Of a stretch of DNA of 64,000 nucleotides, positions 58,827 through 64,000 are shown in pieces. The notes beneath the pieces were generated by a model. The model saw only the letters and a list, made by a program, of their open reading frames with translations, ran no database searches and was not told where the DNA came from. The stretch's first letter is position 1; each line of letters opens with the position of its first letter. The stretch is from Gossypium raimondii (Eukaryota > Streptophyta > Magnoliopsida > Malvales > Malvaceae). The stretch is taken from contig NC_068576.1 of NCBI RefSeq assembly GCF_025698545.1, forward strand, positions 57,262,094-57,326,093, in the 5' to 3' direction. A program made the translations under genes and the position numbers.

Positions 58827-59864
58827 GGAGGAGTTAGCCCTCATAAGGATGGAAGGTTAGGCAATAATATTGATAACCTACGGCATTTATATCAAAATTT
58901 CATTTCATACCCTAAGTTTTTAATTGTTTTACATATAGATTATTGAACAATATTCAATCTACTTGTGTTTAGTCAATTATAAGAAATTTTATGAAAAAAC
59001 ACTGAACCATGGTTATAATATATTTTGTAGGAGAATGTTTTATAATTTTGATCCCTTCTTTTTTTTATGTTAAAAGGGTAAAATAAAATTGATAAATTTT
59101 TAAGAGGGTCTGAAAATGGAATTTAACCATTTTATCCAACCCTTTGCAAATATTTAAGCCAACAAAAAAGCTTTGAAACATCAATGAGCCAAAAAAAGAA
59201 CACACCAGAAAAGTTAAACAAGAACATCATTTCCTTTGTCCATTTACTTTGATTCCAACCACCATCCATCTTAAAAACCAGGCAAGAGCAGGCGGCGGAG
59301 CAAGCAATCGGCGGTGGCAGAGCAGGCGGCAAACGGTGGTAGCAGGTCAGAGCAAAGCCATAGATTAATTTAAGGTTTGGTCCCTCTTCTTTTCACTTTC
59401 CTCCCCTTGAAAAACAAAGGCATATTCATCATCCCCCACACAGTGATCTCCTCACAAACCTTAATTAAATTCAAAAAGAAAAAAAATCAACAAAAATCAT
59501 ATTCATCAAATTATCACAAGATCAAATGAAATTGAGGCATATAAAGATCTAATTTTTTTAATGAAACTAAATAGGAACAAGTGCAATATTGTTAGTCTTA
59601 GGAAGTTTAATTTGTTTATTTAATAAAAAGATTAATTGGTTTTCAAAAGATTTACATATAAATACCATGGTGATGCTCTCCCAATGCTATTCAAGTGAAG
59701 AAGACAACATGTCAAATTAAACTAATTAAGTAGAGCCTTATTCAATTAAACTAATTCTTTAACTTACACCACTAAGTAATATTACATATAATGTATAATT
59801 GAGTCATATGGTGAACTTAGAAAATTTTTGTGAGGATGTAAGGACTGAATTATAAATTTTAGAA

Positions 59865-60185
59865 ATCAAAATGTAATTTTATCATTCTATTTTTCCGCTT
59901 TACTTAAAAAATGAGTAAATTAATCTATCATTTCTTTTAAAAATTCCATCCATTTCTATTGTTAAAAATTGACGTGACTAACAAAATAACCAGACAGTTA
60001 CACGTGGCATGTTATGTGTACCTTATGATGATATACATGAACTAGTTTTTAATAGTAGAAATGAATGCAATTTTCAACCGAAGGAGATCTAATATATAGA
60101 AACTATTTTGTCTATTTTTGAACAGAGAAGAAAAAAAATATAATTTCACTCTTGATAAAAAAAACCTCCATGATATTTTTACCAA
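59865..60185. repeat. MITE family F1, near-complete copy with G-box
   Basis: Left arm (ACTTAAAAAATGAGTAAATT), core (CAGTTACACGTGGCATGTTA, G-box 60001-60006) and right arm (AATTTCACTCTTG, CTCCATGATATTTTTACC) are present. Confidence 0.7.
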
Positions 60186-61280
60186 TAATTTTGTGTGTGT
60201 GCATTTTGTAAAACATGTTTTGTTACCCTACATGTAATGAATGTGGCATAACATTATTATTTTATACCCCTTTCGCTACCTCATTGCATCTTCAACCGTC
60301 TTCTAAACCACTATGAATTTGGCTCAAGGTGCCATAATTCACTAACTAGATGGAGCCAGGCATTTTTCTATGGAAACATAAAGAACCCACATTTTTTTAA
60401 AAAGAAAATAGGAAACTTTGCTGTGATCTATTAAATATAAAGAAAATTGTCACATTTTATTATGGGTTTCAATCGTTTATACGTAAGTTAATGTTTATTG
60501 TCCAAAAATATTATTTATCTTCTTATAGTTTTGTAAATGAAATGGTTTTGTAAATAAATAAATTTTCACACTATTTTTAAATGGTAAATCTTTACTTTAT
60601 TCCAATTTGATCATATTTTATTTTCTTAATAAATATAAATATTAAATTGATTGGGTCTAAAATTTAATTTTCTTTTTATTATTTGAATGTAAAAATATGC
60701 TTCTCTAGATATGTTACTAAAAGAACTAAATAAGCCAATAATTTGATATTGTCAACATCTGTGTACTACTATATAACAATACATAATTATAATTTATAAA
60801 TAAAATATACACTAATAAAGTTATGTTGGGTGATTATATTAAAAAAGTATACATTAACAGCGAAATATATTTCCCTAAAAAACAGTGAAATATTATTACA
60901 AGTTTTTACTAGAAGTGTTTGCATTGATTGTTATTACAAGTTTAGTCAGTGTCAAAGTTCATTTCAACATTAAAATGAAATTCAAGGACTAAATAATATA
61001 TTAACCCTAAAAAAAACTAAAACCCATTTTCTGCCTACACTCACTCAGTCACTCACCAAAAATTATGCCATTATCTTTCATAGTTCGCCCGTTTTCTTTT
61101 TCCCCCTCAAAATTGATTGACTAGAATAACAATACTCTTTCATTGCTCTTGTTTTTGATCTCCAGTTTATTAGCAATGATGATAATGGGCGGTGTTGACA
61201 TCCAAATGGTTGCTCCTATTGAATAAAAAAGACACTTTTTTACGCTTTCATTTAGGGTGTTTTCGTAAAGGAGAGACGTT

Positions 61281-63615
61281 ATGGATTGCGGAAGCGGCGG
61301 CGTAGGAGCGAGTGGTTCCGGCGGAGACCATGATTCCTCCGACCTTTCACGACGGAAAAAGCCTTACCATCGTCACACTGCTCACCAGATTCAGAGGCTT
61401 GAATCGTAAGAACACCGGCCGACCATTTCTTTCTGGTTTTTTTTTTTTCAGGTAGATTTGATTTTTGTTTTGTTGGTGAAAGGATGTTCAAGGAATGTCC
61501 ACACCCAGACGAGAAACAAAGGTTACATCTAAGTAGGGAATTGGGATTAGCACCAAGACAGATCAAGTTTTGGTTTCAAAATAGGAGGACACAAATGAAG
61601 GTGGTGCTATATCTCCATTATCAGCGCAGTTATGGCTTATGGGGCTTTTCTTTTTTCTTCTTCTTTATTGAATAAATTATTTGGTTATGGTTTTTTCTTC
61701 ATCAGGCACAACATGAAAGAGCCGATAACTCTGCACTTCGTGCTGAGAACGATAAGATCCGATGTGAAAACATAGCCATAAGAGAAGCACTTAAGAATGT
61801 GATTTGTCCTTCTTGTGGTGGTCCTCCTGTTACTGAAGATTCTTATTTTGATGACCAGAAAATGAGAATGGAGAATGCTCAATTAAAGGAAGAGGTATTT
61901 CCCATGTTTTTTTTTTCCATATTGGTTACTGAATTTAGCAAATTCTTTCTCATTTTAATGAATGGGGTGATATTTTAAAATTATATTATGTGATCACTTT
62001 TTTAATTATAATTTTAAGTAATAATGTGATAAATAATAATATTGTATCATTAAGAGTTAAGGCGCATTTAGGGTTTTGTTCGTAAATAGAAAATTTTATT
62101 TAATCTCTTTATAATTTATAAAATTTTAAATTAGTAAAGATAAAATTATACTTTAACCCTCAAAATTTAATTATAAAATTACAAGTTAATACATTACAAA
62201 ATAATGGTTGTTTGACTCCAAATGTTTTATAAAAATTTATAATTTATTAAGTGATGATATATAACTAAAGACTAAAGCAATGATAGGTAAGGTCTTGGCG
62301 CCTTTAAAATAGGAAAAATCATGCTTTATACTCTAAAATATATATAAAATTACAAGTTAATTACTACATGGTAAAATTATAGTTTGGTCCTAAAAGTGAT
62401 AAATTTGGATTTAGTCTTTCTTAAAATTATAAAATATATATAAGTTAATATAAAGGTGAATAGTTGATTGCTTCAAACATTCTCAAACTATGACTTTCAT
62501 TCAAAATTGGTCCCTAAATTTTGAATCATTCTAATTACATCTCTATACTATTGAAATTATATTAATTAGGTCATTTTATTACTAAAATAATTATTTTAAC
62601 TATTAAATGACGAATCATATCACAGTTTTGAGATTTTCAAAGATTTTACATAAGTTTTACAGATTCACTCTTTTTCTTTTTCTTTTTTTTTTCAGTTTTA
62701 TTTCTTTAAAATTTTCATTTTAAATTTAGCTACATAAGATCTAATATGTCATTTAACAATTTTAATAACAAAATGACTTGACTACTATAATGTTGATAGT
62801 TTGCTGATATAATTAGAATGTTTTAAAATCCGGAGACCAATTTAGAGCGGGGTCATAATTTAGGGATACTTGGTGCAATTAACTCTAAAGGTGAAATTTC
62901 ATTTTAACTCTTATAAAATATATACTTTAATCATTAACCTTAAAAGAATTTTTGGCTTCACCCCTAAGAATTATGACATTACCAAAAACTAAGAAAAATT
63001 ACAAGTTTAATGAGACTAAAAAATTCAAGGACTAAGTTTAGAAAAATAGTAAAATTTTGGAGATTAAATGTTAGTTTGTATATTATATTTCTGTTCCTTT
63101 CTTGAATAATAATAATAGTTTTGTTTTGTTGCACTTTATAGCTTGATAGAGTATCCAGCATTGCAGCCAAGTACATAGGGAGACCAATATCCCAACTCCC
63201 ACCGGTACAACCTGTTCATATCTCTTCATTAGATATCAGGATGGCGAGTTTTGACGGCTATGGTGTCGGCGCTGGTCCTTCACTCGATCTCGATCTCCTC
63301 CCTGGAAGTTCGTCATCAATGCCGAATTTACCGTTCCAACCGGTCGTTATTTCAGACATGGACAAGTCCCTCATGTCTGATATAGCCGCAAATGCAATGG
63401 AAGAACTGCTTAGGCTATTACAAACCAATGAACCATTGTGGATTAAATCCAATAATGATGGCAAAGATGCTCTTAATCTCGAAAGTTATGAAAGAATCTT
63501 CCCTAAGCCTCATAATACTCATTTTAAATCTCCTAATATTAGGGTCGAAGCTTCTCGAGATTCCGGTGTTGTTATTATGAATGGCTTAGCTTTGGTCGAC
63601 ATGTTCATGGATTCC
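61281..63615 (+). CDS. HDG11: Class IV HD-ZIP transcription factor, HDG11-like, 5' part only
   Basis: The N-terminal part of an HD-ZIP IV (homeodomain, leucine zipper-loop-zipper, START) regulator of epidermal cell fate. Exons seen: 61281-61405, 61483-61600, 61706-61894 and 63142-63615, giving 302 in-frame residues. A GT donor at 63616 shows that the gene runs past the right edge; a full protein is usually about 700-750 residues. A short Gly/Ser/Asp-rich N-terminus precedes the homeodomain (about 24-81) with its [13 protein letters not shown] recognition helix. The zipper-loop-zipper follows from [11 protein letters not shown], with the CPSCGG pair C115/C118 in the loop. Next are [19 protein letters not shown] and [10 protein letters not shown], and the start of START from about residue 222 ([16 protein letters not shown], then LVDMFMDS). 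[10 protein letters not shown] and the DLLPGSS block favour the HDG11/12 branch over HDG2/ATML1. In cotton, members of this family control fibre or trichome growth (general knowledge). Confidence 0.88.
61895..63141. repeat. HD-ZIP intron 3 with an inverted-repeat element (62455-62888)
   Basis: In this 1247-bp intron, the run GTGAATAGTTGATTGCTTCA followed by CTCAAACTATGAC on the left pairs imperfectly with GGGGTCATAATTTAGGGATA and GGTGCAATTAACTCTAAAGG on the right, around an AT-rich centre. Other flanking segments with TTAACCCTCAAAATT-type runs are further TE debris. The intron adds no coding sequence. Confidence 0.5.
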
Positions 63616-64000
63616 GTAAGTTCTAACTTGTCCTTTGTTTTTGGGTAAATTATTATTTAGCCTTGGTAACTATTCTTACATTGGAGCTAAAGCATTGTTT
63701 TTAGTTCAAGTTCAGTGTGAAACTTGGTAATTGTTCCCACATTGGAGTTTGAACTAGGCAATTATTCTTACATTGAGGCTAGAACTCTTTTGTCCAAGTT
63801 AGCCCCTAAACTTGTCAATTTCTCCTATATCGGGGCCTGAACTTTAGAGTTTTCAAGAAAATATCAAGGATAAACTTGGACAAAAAAAGTTCAAGCCTCA
63901 ATATGGAAATAATTGTCAAGGGCATAGCTTAATTTGGACAAAAAATTGTTCAAGCCCCAACGTGTGAATAGTTGCTAAGTTCAAGCCCCAAAAAGTGATT
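63616..64000. repeat. HD-ZIP intron 4, partial, with repeat arms
   Basis: The segment begins with the GTAAGT donor of exon 4. Runs of TTCTTACATTGGAG, TGTTCCCACATTGGAG and TTCTTACATTGAGG on the left mirror CAAGCCCCAACGTGTGAATA and CAAGCCTCAATATGGAAATA on the right, so most of it is an inverted-repeat element cut by the window edge. The next exon is outside. Confidence 0.5.

Larger units (their letters stand above)
52539..61280. other. Intergenic region between GAD and the HD-ZIP gene
   Basis: No gene is supported in 8.7 kb. It holds a worn segment rich in GCTTGATT runs (about 52800-53050), an F1 MITE (53119-53490), a hAT-like element inside an F8 repeat (53690-54330), an F10-type remnant (57818-57980), a LINE RNase H remnant (58080-58330, minus strand), a (TA)n(GATA)n tract (58797-58826) and an F1 MITE with a G-box (59865-60185). 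Short open frames at 55841-56032, 57459-57680 and 59132-59332 show no family signal. The segment at 61020-61280 is pyrimidine-rich and is probably the HD-ZIP promoter and 5' UTR. Confidence 0.5.

Noticed and set aside
1-64000. CRISPR array, prophage, organellar insert, rRNA or intact tRNA genes, metabolic gene cluster
   Set aside because: Direct repeats present are microsatellites, tandem duplications or MITE copies, with no regular spacers. No tRNA cloverleaf was recognised, and the genes belong to unrelated pathways.

Overview
The window is nuclear plant DNA. It is AT-rich, its genes are split by many GT-AG introns, and the space between them is packed with small inverted-repeat transposons (MITEs). 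The proteins are all standard dicot families. The commonest MITE matches, from memory, a repeat abundant in cotton and its relatives, so a Malvaceae genome, probably Gossypium, is my best guess (inference). I found no bacterial operons, CRISPR arrays, organellar inserts, rRNA genes or convincing tRNA genes.

Layout. 2-5.2 kb (+): a seven-exon alpha/beta hydrolase of the caffeoylshikimate esterase/monoacylglycerol lipase type with a hydrophobic N-terminal segment. 6.6-22.9 kb (-): a tandem array of three organic cation/carnitine transporter (OCT) genes. The outer two (A, 538 aa; C, 574 aa) reconstruct as complete three-exon genes; the middle one (B) has lost exon 3 and is a pseudogene. 27.9-29.5 kb (+): a 150-aa calmodulin with two altered EF-hands. 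35.0-36.9 kb (+): an INDETERMINATE DOMAIN zinc-finger factor of the SGR5/IDD15 type. 41.7-43.8 kb (-): an R2R3-MYB of the MYB52/54 type whose last exon lies nearly 1 kb from exon 2. 49.1-52.5 kb (+): glutamate decarboxylase with a C-terminal calmodulin-binding tail. 61.3 kb to the right edge (+): the first four exons of an HDG11-type class IV HD-ZIP gene, cut off by the window.

The genes are unrelated neighbours, not a pathway cluster. The only functional links are general: glutamate decarboxylase is a calmodulin target, and the MYB, IDD and HD-ZIP families all act in growth and cell-wall or epidermal development. Exon models were built by hand from reading frame, splice sites and family conservation; all seven full-length gene models close without a frameshift.

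The gaps hold at least ten inverted-repeat families. Three insertions are resolved well enough to be used as dated events: a 514-bp element with a 9-bp target duplication, a 422-bp hAT-like element with an 8-bp target duplication plus a related empty site elsewhere in the window, and insertions shared or not shared between the OCT introns, which order the duplications as (C,(A,B)). I saw no clearly undescribed biological system. The points most worth a second look are the OCT array history, the calmodulin with altered calcium ligands, the shortened MYB tail, and the dense G-box-carrying MITE family.
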